Assembly: GCA_030849945.1 (NCBI GenBank)
Contig: JAVDKK010000004.1
Span: 558,001-622,000 of the forward strand
Origin: Schauerella fraxinea
GTDB taxonomy: Bacteria > Pseudomonadota > Gammaproteobacteria > Burkholderiales > Burkholderiaceae_B
Length of the DNA stretch: 64,000 bases
Direction of reading: 5' to 3'
Shown: piece after piece, positions 44,490 through 53,293 of the stretch
Layout: every line of letters starts with the position of its first letter
Position numbering within the stretch: the first letter of the stretch is position 1
Program-made: the position numbers and the translations under genes
The notes under the pieces: model-generated
What the model saw: only the letters and a program-made list of their open reading frames with translations
The model's database searches: none
Told to the model about the DNA's origin: nothing

Positions 44490-46103
44490 TCATATCTGCG
44501 GCGCCGCCTCCAGCAACGATTTGGTATAGGCGTGCTGTGGCCGATCATAGATCTCATCCCGCAGGCCCTGCTCCACGATCTTCCCTTGCTCCATTACCAC
44601 CACACGATCGGCGATCTGCTCGACGGCCGCCAGATCGTGACTGATGAAAAGGCAGGCGAAACCATACCGCTGCTGCAGCGTTTGGAAAAGCTTGAGCACT
44701 TGCGCCTGAATCGTCATGTCCAATGCCGACACGGGTTCATCGGCCACCACGAAGGCAGGCCGTCGCACCAAGGCGCGCGCAATCGCCACGCGTTGCCGCT
44801 GCCCACCAGACAGCTCATGTGGGAAACGGGCGGCCAGCGTGCCCAGACTCACCTCGTCAAGCGTTTCGTCGATACGCTGGCGGCGCGCCTGCGCATTCAT
44901 CTCAGGGCAGTGCCGTAACGGCTCGGCCACGATGTCGCGTACGCGCATGCGCGGATTCAGCGAAGAATGCGGATCCTGAAACACCAATTGGCATGCCATG
45001 CGAAACGCATGCAGACTCGCGCGATCGCCCGCGAGCACATCGCGGCCGCGGTACAAGATCTTGCCGTTGGCGGCGGGCACCAAGCGCAGGATGGCGCGTC
45101 CCAAAGTGGTTTTTCCCGACCCACTCCCACCCACTACCGCCACGGTTTCGCCCTCGTGGATATCCAGATCGAGCCCATCGATGGCATGGTAGGCAGGCCG
45201 TGGTTTGAACAGACCGGTGCGGTTACCGCGGTAAGTCACGGCGAGGTCACGCACCTGGATGATGGCACTGCGGTTGGACGTCGGCGCTACGGCATCGCCG
45301 CGTTTTGGCAAGGCCTCGACCAGTTGTCGCGTGTATGCGGTCTGAGGCGCTCGCAAGATGCGATGAACATCGCCGGTCTCGACGAAACGGCCTTTCTCCA
45401 GCACGATGGCGCGCTGCGCGTAGCGTGCAACCAATCCCAAGTTGTGGGTAATCAACAGCACGGCCGTACCCTCTTCCCGCGCGAGCGTCACCATCAAATC
45501 GAGCACTTCGCGCTGCGTGAGGGTATCGAGTGCGGTGGTGGGCTCATCGGCGATCAACAACTTCGGCTTGAGCATCATCACGCTGGCCAGCATGATGCGC
45601 TGGCGCATCCCGCCCGAAAACTCGTGCGGATAGGCGTTGAGGCAGTGTTCGGGATCCCGTATCTGCACGCGCTTGAGCATATCCACACAGCGCTGGCGAA
45701 TCTCAGACTTCGCCAATTTGGTGTGAATCCGCATCCCTTCGCTCATCTGATCGCCGATGCGATGCGCGGGATTGAGCGACACCATCGGCTCTTGAAACAC
45801 CATGCCGATCTTTCCGCCGCGCATTGCATGCATGCGCGGCGCGCTGGCCTTAAGCAGATCCTCGCCATCCAGCAGGATCTCGCCGCGTGTGCATGCAATG
45901 CCGGCAGGCAACAGTCGCATGATCGCTCGGGCCGCCATCGTTTTGCCGCTGCCTGACTCGCCGACGACGGCTAGAAACTCGCCGCGATGTAGGTCATAGG
46001 ACAGGTCCTCGATCAACGGCGTACCGGAGCGTGCCACCTCGATCCGCATGTTGCGGATCGACAGAAAGGGGGTATCGGGTGTGTAAGGCGTGGTCATGAT
46101 CAT
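44490..46103 (-). CDS. Peptide-type ABC transporter ATPase, fused DppD-DppF
   Basis: Two complete ATPase domains in one polypeptide of about 537 aa, powering the permease pair upstream. Domain 1 has Walker A GESGSGKT, signature FSGGMRQRIMLAS and Walker B LLIADEPTTALD; domain 2 has GGSGSGKTT, LSGGQRQRVAIARAL and FVVADEPVSALD. Each ends with the oligopeptide-ABC C-terminal motif region (RILRAPQTAYTRQL and DRPQHAYTKSLLEAAP). ATG at 46103 overlaps the permease stop (ATGA); ATG at 46097 is an alternative. The reading frame extends far upstream but there it is only a shadow of the permease gene. Confidence 0.94.
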   Translation of the reverse strand: MIMTTPYTPDTPFLSIRNMRIEVARSGTPLIEDLSYDLHRGEFLAVVGESGSGKTMAARAIMRLLPAGIACTRGEILLDGEDLLKASAPRMHAMRGGKIGMVFQEPMVSLNPAHRIGDQMSEGMRIHTKLAKSEIRQRCVDMLKRVQIRDPEHCLNAYPHEFSGGMRQRIMLASVMMLKPKLLIADEPTTALDTLTQREVLDLMVTLAREEGTAVLLITHNLGLVARYAQRAIVLEKGRFVETGDVHRILRAPQTAYTRQLVEALPKRGDAVAPTSNRSAIIQVRDLAVTYRGNRTGLFKPRPAYHAIDGLDLDIHEGETVAVVGGSGSGKTTLGRAILRLVPAANGKILYRGRDVLAGDRASLHAFRMACQLVFQDPHSSLNPRMRVRDIVAEPLRHCPEMNAQARRQRIDETLDEVSLGTLAARFPHELSGGQRQRVAIARALVRRPAFVVADEPVSALDMTIQAQVLKLFQTLQQRYGFACLFISHDLAAVEQIADRVVVMEQGKIVEQGLRDEIYDRPQHAYTKSLLEAAPQI

Positions 46104-46906
46104 GCCATTCTTGGATCGAGGCGGTCGCGCACGTAATCGCCTAGCAGATTGATGCCGAGCAGCGTAAGCGCGATGCACAAACCCGGCGCCACGCCCAGCC
46201 ATACGGCCGTTTGGATGTATGGGCGTGCTCCGGCGAGCATATTGCCCCACGTGGGCGCGGGCGGCGGTACGCCCAAGCCCAGGAAACTCAACGCACTTTC
46301 TGAGAGCAGCACCCAGCCGAACATGCTGGTGGCAAGCACAGCGACGGGTGCCACGCAGTTGGGCAAAACATGCCGGAACATCGTGTAAGCCGCGGAGTTG
46401 CCAATCATGCGCGACGCTTCCACATACTCGCGCTCGCGCAGCGAAAGCACCGTGCCGCGTACCACGCGCACGACGGTGGGTGTGTAGGCAAAGCCCAGCG
46501 CCAGCACGATGCCCCACTTATTTGCCCCCACAACGATCATCATGCCCAACGCCAACAAGATCCCGGGAAACGCCAGCAGCGTATCGTTGAAGGTCATCAG
46601 AATACGATCGGTCCAACCGCGTACAAAGCCGGCGACCACACCGACGATGGTGCCCACGATCACCGCAAACCCTACTGTAAGAATCGATACGAGCGCACTC
46701 GTGGATGCCCCCGCCATCAATCGGCTCAGCACATCACGACCGAATTCGTCGGTGCCCAACCAATGCGCGGCACTGGGGGCACCCAGCTTCAAACGCATGT
46801 TGAGCACGAGCGGATTGAACGGCGTCCAGAAAATGGCGACGAGCGCCACCGTGACGACAAGGGCGACGATGACGCCGCCGATAATGGCGTTGGCAGACAG
46901 CTTCAT
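46100..46906 (-). CDS. Peptide-type ABC transporter permease (DppC/OppC)
   Basis: Inner-membrane permease of 268 aa. The ATG at 46906 overlaps the DppB-like stop (ATGA), a sure sign of coupling; upstream in-frame residues are shadow. N-terminal helix LSANAIIGGVIVALVVTVALVAIFW, periplasmic HWLGTDEFGRDVLSRLMAGAS motif typical of OppC, five further helices and the EAA loop EYVEASRMIGNSAAYTMFRHVLPNCVAP, which contacts the ATPase. It ends DRLDPRMA. Confidence 0.95.
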   Translation of the reverse strand: MKLSANAIIGGVIVALVVTVALVAIFWTPFNPLVLNMRLKLGAPSAAHWLGTDEFGRDVLSRLMAGASTSALVSILTVGFAVIVGTIVGVVAGFVRGWTDRILMTFNDTLLAFPGILLALGMMIVVGANKWGIVLALGFAYTPTVVRVVRGTVLSLREREYVEASRMIGNSAAYTMFRHVLPNCVAPVAVLATSMFGWVLLSESALSFLGLGVPPPAPTWGNMLAGARPYIQTAVWLGVAPGLCIALTLLGINLLGDYVRDRLDPRMA

Positions 46907-47847
46907 TGGGCGGAAACTCGCGGGTCGAAAAGCGGATAGCACAGGTCGACGATAAGATTGATGAACACGTAGATCACGGCAGTGAACAACAGGCAGCCCT
47001 GCACCACGGGATAGTCGCGCGCAAAAATCGAGTCGACCAGCAAGCGCCCCAGCCCAGGTAACGTAAACACCGTTTCGAGCACGGCGATTCCGCCCAGCAG
47101 GTTGCCCAGTACCAACCCGATCATGGTGAGCGTGGGCGCGAATGCATTGGGCAACACGTGCCGCCACAACACGCGCCACTCGCTAACGCCCTTGGCGCGC
47201 GCATGAGACACGTATTCAAGACGCAGCGACTCGATCGCGGCTGCCCGGGACATGCGCGTCAAAATGCCGGTTTCCACCATGGCCAGAGTAACGATCGGCA
47301 GCACCACGAACGTCATGGCTACCGAAAAGTTCTTGGAAAACGGCACATAGCCCACGACCGGCAGCCAGCCAAGGTGCAGACCGAACGCTAACAGCAGCAA
47401 TAGACCGAGCCAGAAACTCGGGATGGAGAGCATCAGGGTCGCGGTGGCCACGATGACGATATCCAGCGTTTTGTTTTGCTTCCAGGCGGCAAGAAGACCT
47501 GCGGGTACGGCGATCGCCGTGGCCAGGACAACCGCGATCAGCACGATGACGGCGCTCACCTGAAACCGCTCCCAGATCAGGGGCAACACAGGCAGGTTGT
47601 TGGTGATGGAGGAGCCGAAGTCGCCTTTCAGTACCTGCCCGGCCCAGTGCATGAATTGGGTCAGGAGGGGTTGATCCAACCCCATTTGTCGGCGCAAAAG
47701 CTCAAGCTGCGCGGGGTCGGCCGCGTCACCCAGCATCAATTGCGCAGGATCGCCGGGTATCAGGCGAATCAACGCAAACACTGCCACCATGACCAACAAC
47801 AACGTGGGGAGCGTGAGCAAAATTCGCCGACCGATATAAAGCACCAT
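46903..47847 (-). CDS. Peptide-type ABC transporter permease (DppB/OppB)
   Basis: Inner-membrane permease of 314 aa. MVLYIGRRILLTLPTLLLVMVAVFALIRLIPGDPAQLMLG is the classic OppB start; five further helices follow, and the EAA loop is LEYVSHARAKGVSEWRVLWRHVLPNAFAP. The end, VDLCYPLFDPRVSAQ, is standard. It begins 12 bases after the binding-protein stop. Confidence 0.95.
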   Translation of the reverse strand: MVLYIGRRILLTLPTLLLVMVAVFALIRLIPGDPAQLMLGDAADPAQLELLRRQMGLDQPLLTQFMHWAGQVLKGDFGSSITNNLPVLPLIWERFQVSAVIVLIAVVLATAIAVPAGLLAAWKQNKTLDIVIVATATLMLSIPSFWLGLLLLLAFGLHLGWLPVVGYVPFSKNFSVAMTFVVLPIVTLAMVETGILTRMSRAAAIESLRLEYVSHARAKGVSEWRVLWRHVLPNAFAPTLTMIGLVLGNLLGGIAVLETVFTLPGLGRLLVDSIFARDYPVVQGCLLFTAVIYVFINLIVDLCYPLFDPRVSAQ

Positions 47848-47859
47848 GGTGCATGTTCC

Positions 47860-49419
47860 TCAGTTGATGCCGACGTTCCAGAATCGCGGCTTGTCGGCGG
47901 GCCAGGTTTGGTAGCCTTTGACGTTCTTGCGCAAGCCGGCCACGTCAGTGCCGTTGAAAAGCACCAGCATGGGCACGTCCTGAATCATCGCGGCATGCAG
48001 CTCGTCGAACAGCGCCTGACGTTTCGCCTTGTCGCTTACCGTCATCGATTCGGCAAGCTTGGCCAGCATGGCGGGGTTGTCCCATACCTTGCGGGGCTGA
48101 GTCGCCTTGGCCCCGGAGATCATTTCGAAACTCAATGAGGGGTCAAGCCGTGAAGAATAGGAGAACACCATGGTCTGGAACTGCCCCTTCGAGTAACGAT
48201 CGAGCTGTGTTGGCCAATCCAGAACTTCGAGCTGCAGATTGATGCCGGCCTCAGCCGCCATCGCTTGAATCAAGACCGCCGAGTTGAACGTGACCTCATA
48301 GCGCTTATTGGCAATCATCTTGATCGGTTGCCCGCGGTACCCCACGTCGGTCAGCAGCTTTTTGACTTGCGCGAGATCGCGCGCGTAGCCCTTTTTCTGC
48401 GCCGCAGTGTAGTAAGGGCTAGTGGCCGGCACGATCGAATTGTTAGCCTCGGCCGCCCCCTCGGTCACACCGCCGGCGATACCGTCATAGTCGAGTGCCA
48501 GGGCAAGCGCGCGACGCATACGCACATCTTTCAACAACGGATCCGTCGTTTGAAACAACATGCCGACCACACTCATCGACGGCGACGCCTCATATCCCAC
48601 GTCGCGGCGGCCCTTGAGCTCGGTTAGGTCAGTGGAGTTGCCGGAAGAGAACACATCGACAGCGCCGCTGTAGAGCGCAGTTTTGGCGGCAGCCGCGTCC
48701 GGGATGACCATGAAACGCAAGCGTTCGACACCGGCGGTCTTCCCGCCGACCATGCCGTCGCGCTTGCCCGGCAACGACACATATTCGGGGTTGGCAACCA
48801 GATCGATCTCTTGCCCGCGCTTCCAATCTTCCAGCTTGAATGGCCCAGTACCCACGGGCGTCTTCCATTTGCCATCGTCGCCCAACGAGCTGCGATGCAA
48901 GATTCCCGAAGCCCCGCAATCTGCACGCGTCATATTGAACAGGAACAGGGCGGAGGGACGTTCGAGCGTGAACACCACCGAGCGATCGCCAGTTGCCTTC
49001 ACGTCGAGCACCTTCGCCGCGCCACGGCCATCAAACTCCGGCAGACAGCGCCAACCCAATTCGGGCGACAGATACCGCTTCCATGTCCACACCACATCAT
49101 CGGCGTGCAACGGCGCGCCGTTGCTGAACTTGACGTTGTCACGCAAGGTAAAGGTATACGTTTTGCCGTCGTCTGCCACATCGACCTTTTCCGCCAACAT
49201 CGGCCCCACCGACGTATCCTCCCGCAGTCCGACCAAGCCCTCGACGATGTGCAGCACAACCATATCGCTGTTGTCGTCGCGGTTCACGCCGGGTTCCGTC
49301 GAACGAATGTCAGAGTTGATCTGCACCCGCAGCGCGACCTGCGGTGGGGCGGCCCAGAGGGATGACACACACACAATTGCGCCGATCCCCGCCATCATTC
49401 GTACCGAAACTGCATTCAT
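47860..49419 (-). CDS. Peptide-type ABC transporter substrate-binding protein (SBP family 5)
   Basis: Periplasmic receptor of 519 aa. The start at 49419 follows AAGGGA and gives a signal MNAVSVRMMAGIGAIVCVSSLWA cleaved before APPQVALRVQINSDIRSTEPGVNRDDN. SBP_5 features: HIVEGLVGL, YTFTLRDNVKFSNGAPLHADDVVWTWKRYL, the GTGPFKLEDWKRGQEIDLVANPEY strand and RMRRALALALDYDGIA. The family binds peptides, but also opines, nickel or glycosides. The neighbouring Ntn-hydrolase suggests an amide-type ligand. Confidence 0.93.
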   Translation of the reverse strand: MNAVSVRMMAGIGAIVCVSSLWAAPPQVALRVQINSDIRSTEPGVNRDDNSDMVVLHIVEGLVGLREDTSVGPMLAEKVDVADDGKTYTFTLRDNVKFSNGAPLHADDVVWTWKRYLSPELGWRCLPEFDGRGAAKVLDVKATGDRSVVFTLERPSALFLFNMTRADCGASGILHRSSLGDDGKWKTPVGTGPFKLEDWKRGQEIDLVANPEYVSLPGKRDGMVGGKTAGVERLRFMVIPDAAAAKTALYSGAVDVFSSGNSTDLTELKGRRDVGYEASPSMSVVGMLFQTTDPLLKDVRMRRALALALDYDGIAGGVTEGAAEANNSIVPATSPYYTAAQKKGYARDLAQVKKLLTDVGYRGQPIKMIANKRYEVTFNSAVLIQAMAAEAGINLQLEVLDWPTQLDRYSKGQFQTMVFSYSSRLDPSLSFEMISGAKATQPRKVWDNPAMLAKLAESMTVSDKAKRQALFDELHAAMIQDVPMLVLFNGTDVAGLRKNVKGYQTWPADKPRFWNVGIN

Positions 49420-49477
49420 GAGTAATCCCTTTTGATGGATGAAAGCGTGATTGAACGTCGCGCTGAGCGCTTGGTAG

Positions 49478-50623
49478 CTACGCTGCCACCGGCTGAATCG
49501 CCATTTCCAGGTTGAAAGTCGTGAAGGTACTGTCGATGGCCGGCAACATCGCAACTTCCATCACGCCGAGTGCCGGCTCCATCACTATCATTGCAACCGT
49601 TGCGCTGAGATTGTTTGAGAAACTCGGCCGTGGCGGGCGGCACACGGACCAAGGCCATTCAAACGTATCGAACAGCGCCCGCTTGACGTCATCCCGGGTG
49701 AGCTTGGCTGGGTTGTGCTGCAACAAGCTACGCACTCTAGTGTCGCGATACAGGCTGTCGGGCATATTCGCTATGCCGCGGTCTTGCAGCTTGGCAAGTG
49801 CAACGGGGCTTTGCCAATGATTGGCATGCACGATCAGGCCTTCCTGCGGCTGCACGAGAAAGGTTTCATCCGGTGCGCACTCGAAGTCGAGGGCAATGCC
49901 ATGAGCGTGCGAAAGGATGTTGTTGATCGATGCCGACTTGGGTGTGGTGTAGATGCCGTGCATGGCCATCGCCAGTTGCGCTTGCTCCAGCACCTTGCGG
50001 CGTACCAGCGCCACGGGCACACCCAACTGACGGTAATCGCGCTCCGACTCGAGGTAGTTCGCCGTGATCGCGATACCGGCCGCATTCATTCCGACGCGCG
50101 CCAATTGGCCTGCTTCCGTAAACGTCAGGATATCGGGGCCATCATCGCGCCTGATGCGCAACACCACCGACGTTTCAGCGCATTCAGCCTTCCAATCCCA
50201 GTTCAGCGCATGGATGAGGCGCCCTTCGGCGGCGGCTTCCGGCAGCACCACTACGCCGGTGCAGCCGTCTGGGTCGTCGTCGACCGGTTCGCCCTGACGC
50301 TTGCCGGCTGCCGCCGCTCGGCGCTTGGCCATCTGCAACACCTCGGTGCGGGCGTTGAGCAACACCACCACTTCGAACGGGACTCCCGCGCCTTGCGCAA
50401 TGCCGCGCATTTCTTCAGGATAAGCGGCATCGAATTTTTCGATGGATGGGAGATACTGCGCTACGGCCTCTCTAAGCGCCGGCATACCGAAGTTGATGCG
50501 GTCGAGCTGATTCAAGTAGTGTTCGGCGCCGAGCTTGATACGTTCGGCCGCCTGCTGGCCGTATTGCACACCCCGTTCGAAGGGCGCGCCGAAAATCTCG
50601 ATGTACTGAATGGGCTGGACCAT
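49478..50623 (-). CDS. C45-family autoproteolytic acyltransferase/hydrolase (Ntn fold)
   Basis: Ntn-hydrolase of the peptidase C45 family (acyl-CoA:6-aminopenicillanate acyltransferase type), 381 aa from ATG 50623; a TTG at 50653 is a less likely start. These enzymes cut themselves to expose an N-terminal Cys, which then cleaves or forms an amide. The nucleophile should be C121 in PDGCTGVVV. Other motifs: GAPFERGVQYGQQAAERI, EMRGIAQGAGVPFEVVVLLNARTEV, LIHALNWDWKAE, TEAGQLARVGMNAAGIAITAN and LIVHANHW. No signal peptide, so it acts in the cytoplasm. First gene of the operon with the ABC transporter, so it probably processes the imported ligand. Confidence 0.9.
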   Translation of the reverse strand: MVQPIQYIEIFGAPFERGVQYGQQAAERIKLGAEHYLNQLDRINFGMPALREAVAQYLPSIEKFDAAYPEEMRGIAQGAGVPFEVVVLLNARTEVLQMAKRRAAAAGKRQGEPVDDDPDGCTGVVVLPEAAAEGRLIHALNWDWKAECAETSVVLRIRRDDGPDILTFTEAGQLARVGMNAAGIAITANYLESERDYRQLGVPVALVRRKVLEQAQLAMAMHGIYTTPKSASINNILSHAHGIALDFECAPDETFLVQPQEGLIVHANHWQSPVALAKLQDRGIANMPDSLYRDTRVRSLLQHNPAKLTRDDVKRALFDTFEWPWSVCRPPRPSFSNNLSATVAMIVMEPALGVMEVAMLPAIDSTFTTFNLEMAIQPVAA

Positions 50624-50670
50624 GACATTCGCTTTGGGTAATTGGGAAAGCAACCTCGCTAAGATGTATT

Positions 50671-50688
50671 ATGTTTTCCATAAAACAT
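50671..50688. promoter_or_regulatory. Inverted-repeat operator between C45 and GntR genes
   Basis: ATGTTTT-CCAT-AAAACAT, a perfect 7-bp inverted repeat with a 4-base spacer, lies in the 84-bp gap between two divergent genes, 20 bases upstream of the GntR start. It is a natural autoregulatory and operon operator for the divergent GntR protein. Symmetry seen; binding inferred. Confidence 0.55.
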
Positions 50689-50707
50689 GTTTTCAAGTTA
50701 AATCGGA

Positions 50708-51655
50708 ATGAACCGACCTATCGTTAACCCTAGCGCTTCGCTGCTCCAACGCAATCTCGCCGCACAGATCGTGCTGTTTTTGCAACGGCAACATCTCGAT
50801 TCCGGCAGCACACTTACCGAACTCGGACTCGCGCAGCAGTTGGGCGTATCCCGCACACCGGTACGCGCCGCCTTGCGGCTGCTCGAATCCGAAGGCGTAC
50901 TGACGCGGGAGGATGCGCCGGCACAGGGAAGACGCGGCACTTGGCGGGTGGCGCAAAACGCCGCCACGATGCAACGGCCCAACCTCGCGCCGCCGATTGC
51001 CGATACCGAACGGCTCTTTATTTCAATTGCGCGCGATCGGCTGGAAGGCTCACTGCCGGGCGACGTGTCGGAGGCTGACCTCATCCGCCGCTACGACGTC
51101 AGCCGCCCCACCGTCCTCAACGTCATGACGCGGTTGGCGGAGGTGGGTCAGGTCGAGCGCAAGACCGGCCATGGCTGGACCTTCGCATCGGCCGCCGTCG
51201 ACGCGTCGACCCGCCAGGAGAGCTTCCGCTTTCGTATGGTGATCGAGCCGGCAGCGTTGCTTGAACCGGGTTATGCGCTGGATGCAGCCTGGTCGGCAGA
51301 TATGCGCGACCGTCACGAACGAATGCTGAGCAGCCCCTGGCAGGACACGCAGGCCGTGGCGCTGTTCGATCTCAACGCCGAGTTCCACGAGGGGCTGGCG
51401 GCAGCGTCGGGCAACCGTTTTTTCCAACGTGCCGTCGAACAGCAGAATCGATTGCGGCGCTTCGTCAATGTGAATTGGCAGCATGGTCCCGAGCGCGTCC
51501 AAGTTTCTTGCCGCGAACATCTGGGCATTCTCGATCAGGTCGAAGCCGGCAACGCCGAGGTGGCCGCGGCCTTGATGCGCCAGCATCTGTCGCGGGCGAG
51601 CGCGTTGTCGTTTTTGGGTGAAGCCACGCGAGAGGGTGGCAAACCAAAGGCGTGA
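50708..51655 (+). CDS. GntR-family regulator with two winged helices and FCD domain
   Basis: Regulator of 315 aa, longer than the usual 215-250. Residues about 12-78 form a first winged helix (LTELGLAQQLGVSRTPVRAALRLLESEGVLTRE), and residues about 98-158 a second (GDVSEADLIRRYDVSRPTVLNVMTRLAEVGQVERKTGHGWTFA). The C-terminal half (about 165-300) is an FCD-like helical ligand domain with DLNAEFHEGLAAASGN and CREHLGILDQVEAGN. Divergent from the C45/ABC operon, its likely target. Only a weak CGGA precedes the ATG. Confidence 0.9.
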   Translation: MNRPIVNPSASLLQRNLAAQIVLFLQRQHLDSGSTLTELGLAQQLGVSRTPVRAALRLLESEGVLTREDAPAQGRRGTWRVAQNAATMQRPNLAPPIADTERLFISIARDRLEGSLPGDVSEADLIRRYDVSRPTVLNVMTRLAEVGQVERKTGHGWTFASAAVDASTRQESFRFRMVIEPAALLEPGYALDAAWSADMRDRHERMLSSPWQDTQAVALFDLNAEFHEGLAAASGNRFFQRAVEQQNRLRRFVNVNWQHGPERVQVSCREHLGILDQVEAGNAEVAAALMRQHLSRASALSFLGEATREGGKPKA

Positions 51656-51769
51656 AACGGGGTAAGCGCAAAATGCGAGGCCGTTGCGCGGCGACAGCCT
51701 GCTTCGACCTTTCGCCCGGCGTTGATGCCATCAAGCACTTGAAACGGGCAGCTTGATGACATTGACGGC

Positions 51770-53101
51770 TTACGCCGTCCGCACGCCCGCTTGGCGAACC
51801 GGTTGCCAGCCGAACGCCGCCAACGGAACCAACCCGATCAGGATCGCCAGAATCGACACCCCGCCCACGTAGTAGGCAGCGGCCATGCGATCCTGCTGCA
51901 ACCACAATTGCGTCAGCACAGGCGTGAAGCCGCCGAAGACGGCATAAGCCACGTTATAGGCAAACGACAGCCCGGAAAAGCGGATCGCCGGCGGAAACGC
52001 ACGCGTACCCACGATCGGCATCGTGGCGATGACGCCGCAGAACAATCCCACCAGACCGTAATGGAACACCAGGCTCTCGTGCGTGATGCCCGGCAGGCTG
52101 GCAAAGAACCAATAGCTGGCGATGGCCAACCCGCCCCAGCCCAGCACCAAGGTAAGGCGCGTGCCGATCTTGTCCGTCAACCAGCCGAAGAGCACGCAGC
52201 CCAATGTGAGCATCAGGGTGGCCACGCAATTGGCGACCAATGAAGACGGAATCGAGATGCCGTACTGCGTCTGCAGCAAGGTGGGCGTCATCAGAATCAG
52301 CACCACCACCGCGGTCGACAGCGACCACGTCATGCCGGCCGTCACCAGGCAAGCCTGGCGATGCTCGCGCAACACGGTCTTCACCGGAAGTTCACGCGCC
52401 AGCGCGCGCTTGGCTGCCAGCTCTTTGAACACGGGCGTCTCGCCCAGGAAGCGGCGCAGATAAACCGACACGAACCCGAATACGCCGCCGATGATGAACG
52501 GGATGCGCCAGGCGTAGTCCAGGATTTCTTCGGCAGCAAACGTGCGGTTAATGAAGATGGCGATCAACGAACCCAGCAAAATGCCGCCCGTGATGCCTGC
52601 CGTCAGCGTGCCAATGCCGAAGCCATAGCGATTGGCCGGCACGTGCTCGGCCACGAATACCCAAGCGCCCGGCATTTCACCGCCGATCGCCGCCCCTTGC
52701 AGCACACGCATGGCGAGCAACAACAGCGGCGCGGCAATGCCGATGCTGGCGTAGGTCGGCATGACGCCGATCACGAACGTCGGTACCGACATCAGCAGGA
52801 TCGACAGCGTGAACATTTTCTTGCGCCCGAGCTTGTCGCCGAAGTGGGCAATGATGATGCCGCCCACCGGCCGCGCCAGATAACCGGCCGCGAAAATGCC
52901 CAGCGTCTGCAGTTGCACCAGCCAGCCCGGCATGGACGGCGGAAAAAACAGGTGCCCGAGCGTGACGGCAAAGAACACAAAAATAACGAAGTCGTAGAAC
53001 TCCAGCGTGCCGCCCAGGGCAGCCAGGCCCAGGGTTTTGTAGTCGTTGCGATCCAACGGACGGGCGGCGGCGTGTACTGCGGCAGAATCAGCGGGTGTCA
53101 T
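51770..53101 (-). CDS. MFS transporter, metabolite:H+ symporter (MHS) type
   Basis: Twelve-helix inner-membrane carrier of 443 aa of the metabolite:H+ symporter type. I start at 53101 (MTPADSAAVHAAARPLDRNDYKTLG); the upstream part of the ORF is U-rich leader and terminator, not protein. GTLEFYDFVIFVFF is the MHS family motif with acidic residues in helix 1, and ARPVGGIIIAHFGDKLGRKKMF is the MFS loop 2-3 signature. ALRVLQGAAIGGEMPGAWVFVAEHVP is typical MHS. Substrate: a carboxylate, betaine or amino acid. No Shine-Dalgarno is visible, and a terminator lies 33 bases upstream, suggesting attenuation. Confidence 0.92.
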   Translation of the reverse strand: MTPADSAAVHAAARPLDRNDYKTLGLAALGGTLEFYDFVIFVFFAVTLGHLFFPPSMPGWLVQLQTLGIFAAGYLARPVGGIIIAHFGDKLGRKKMFTLSILLMSVPTFVIGVMPTYASIGIAAPLLLLAMRVLQGAAIGGEMPGAWVFVAEHVPANRYGFGIGTLTAGITGGILLGSLIAIFINRTFAAEEILDYAWRIPFIIGGVFGFVSVYLRRFLGETPVFKELAAKRALARELPVKTVLREHRQACLVTAGMTWSLSTAVVVLILMTPTLLQTQYGISIPSSLVANCVATLMLTLGCVLFGWLTDKIGTRLTLVLGWGGLAIASYWFFASLPGITHESLVFHYGLVGLFCGVIATMPIVGTRAFPPAIRFSGLSFAYNVAYAVFGGFTPVLTQLWLQQDRMAAAYYVGGVSILAILIGLVPLAAFGWQPVRQAGVRTA

Positions 53102-53133
53102 GGCAAAGAGAGAAAAAACACAAAAAAAGAACA

Positions 53134-53165
53134 CAAAAAAGCCCGCAGCGGTGTGCATGCGGGCT
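53134..53165 (-). terminator. Intrinsic terminator (attenuator) in the MFS leader
   Basis: On the minus strand AGCCCGCA (53165-53158) and TGCGGGCT (53147-53140) form a perfect 8-bp stem with a 10-base loop, followed directly by TTTTTT. It ends 33 bases upstream of the MFS start codon, so transcripts that pass it must read through. The 5' arm with the three upstream bases (ACAAGCCC, forward 53161-53168) is also perfectly complementary to the end of the leader ORF. Confidence 0.85.
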
Positions 53166-53215
53166 TGTCTGAAAGTGAATGAACGTCGTGCGGTAATTGA
53201 CAGCAGGTACGACGA

Positions 53216-53284
53216 TCAGCCCAACAAGCCCTGAATGGCTAGTAGGCTGGTCATAATCGAAATGGTGTCACGGCAAACGTTCAT
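53216..53284 (-). CDS. 22-aa leader ORF upstream of the MFS attenuator
   Basis: An open frame of 22 codons from ATG 53284 to TGA 53216, beginning MNVCRDTISIM and ending IQGLLG. It has Cys at codon 4 and many Ile/Leu codons. No Shine-Dalgarno precedes it; a TATACT hexamer at 53299-53294 would place the transcript start only a few bases before the ATG, so it may be read as a leaderless message. Its last codons contain GGGCTTGT, complementary to the terminator 5' arm. This is the layout of a translated regulatory leader. I do not recognise the peptide. Confidence 0.6.
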   Translation of the reverse strand: MNVCRDTISIMTSLLAIQGLLG

Positions 53285-53293
53285 GGTGTGGAC

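Noticed and set aside
46104..46517. Upstream extension of the fused ATPase reading frame
   Set aside because: Arg/Ala/His-rich shadow of the permease gene; the ATGA overlap at 46103 is the natural start.
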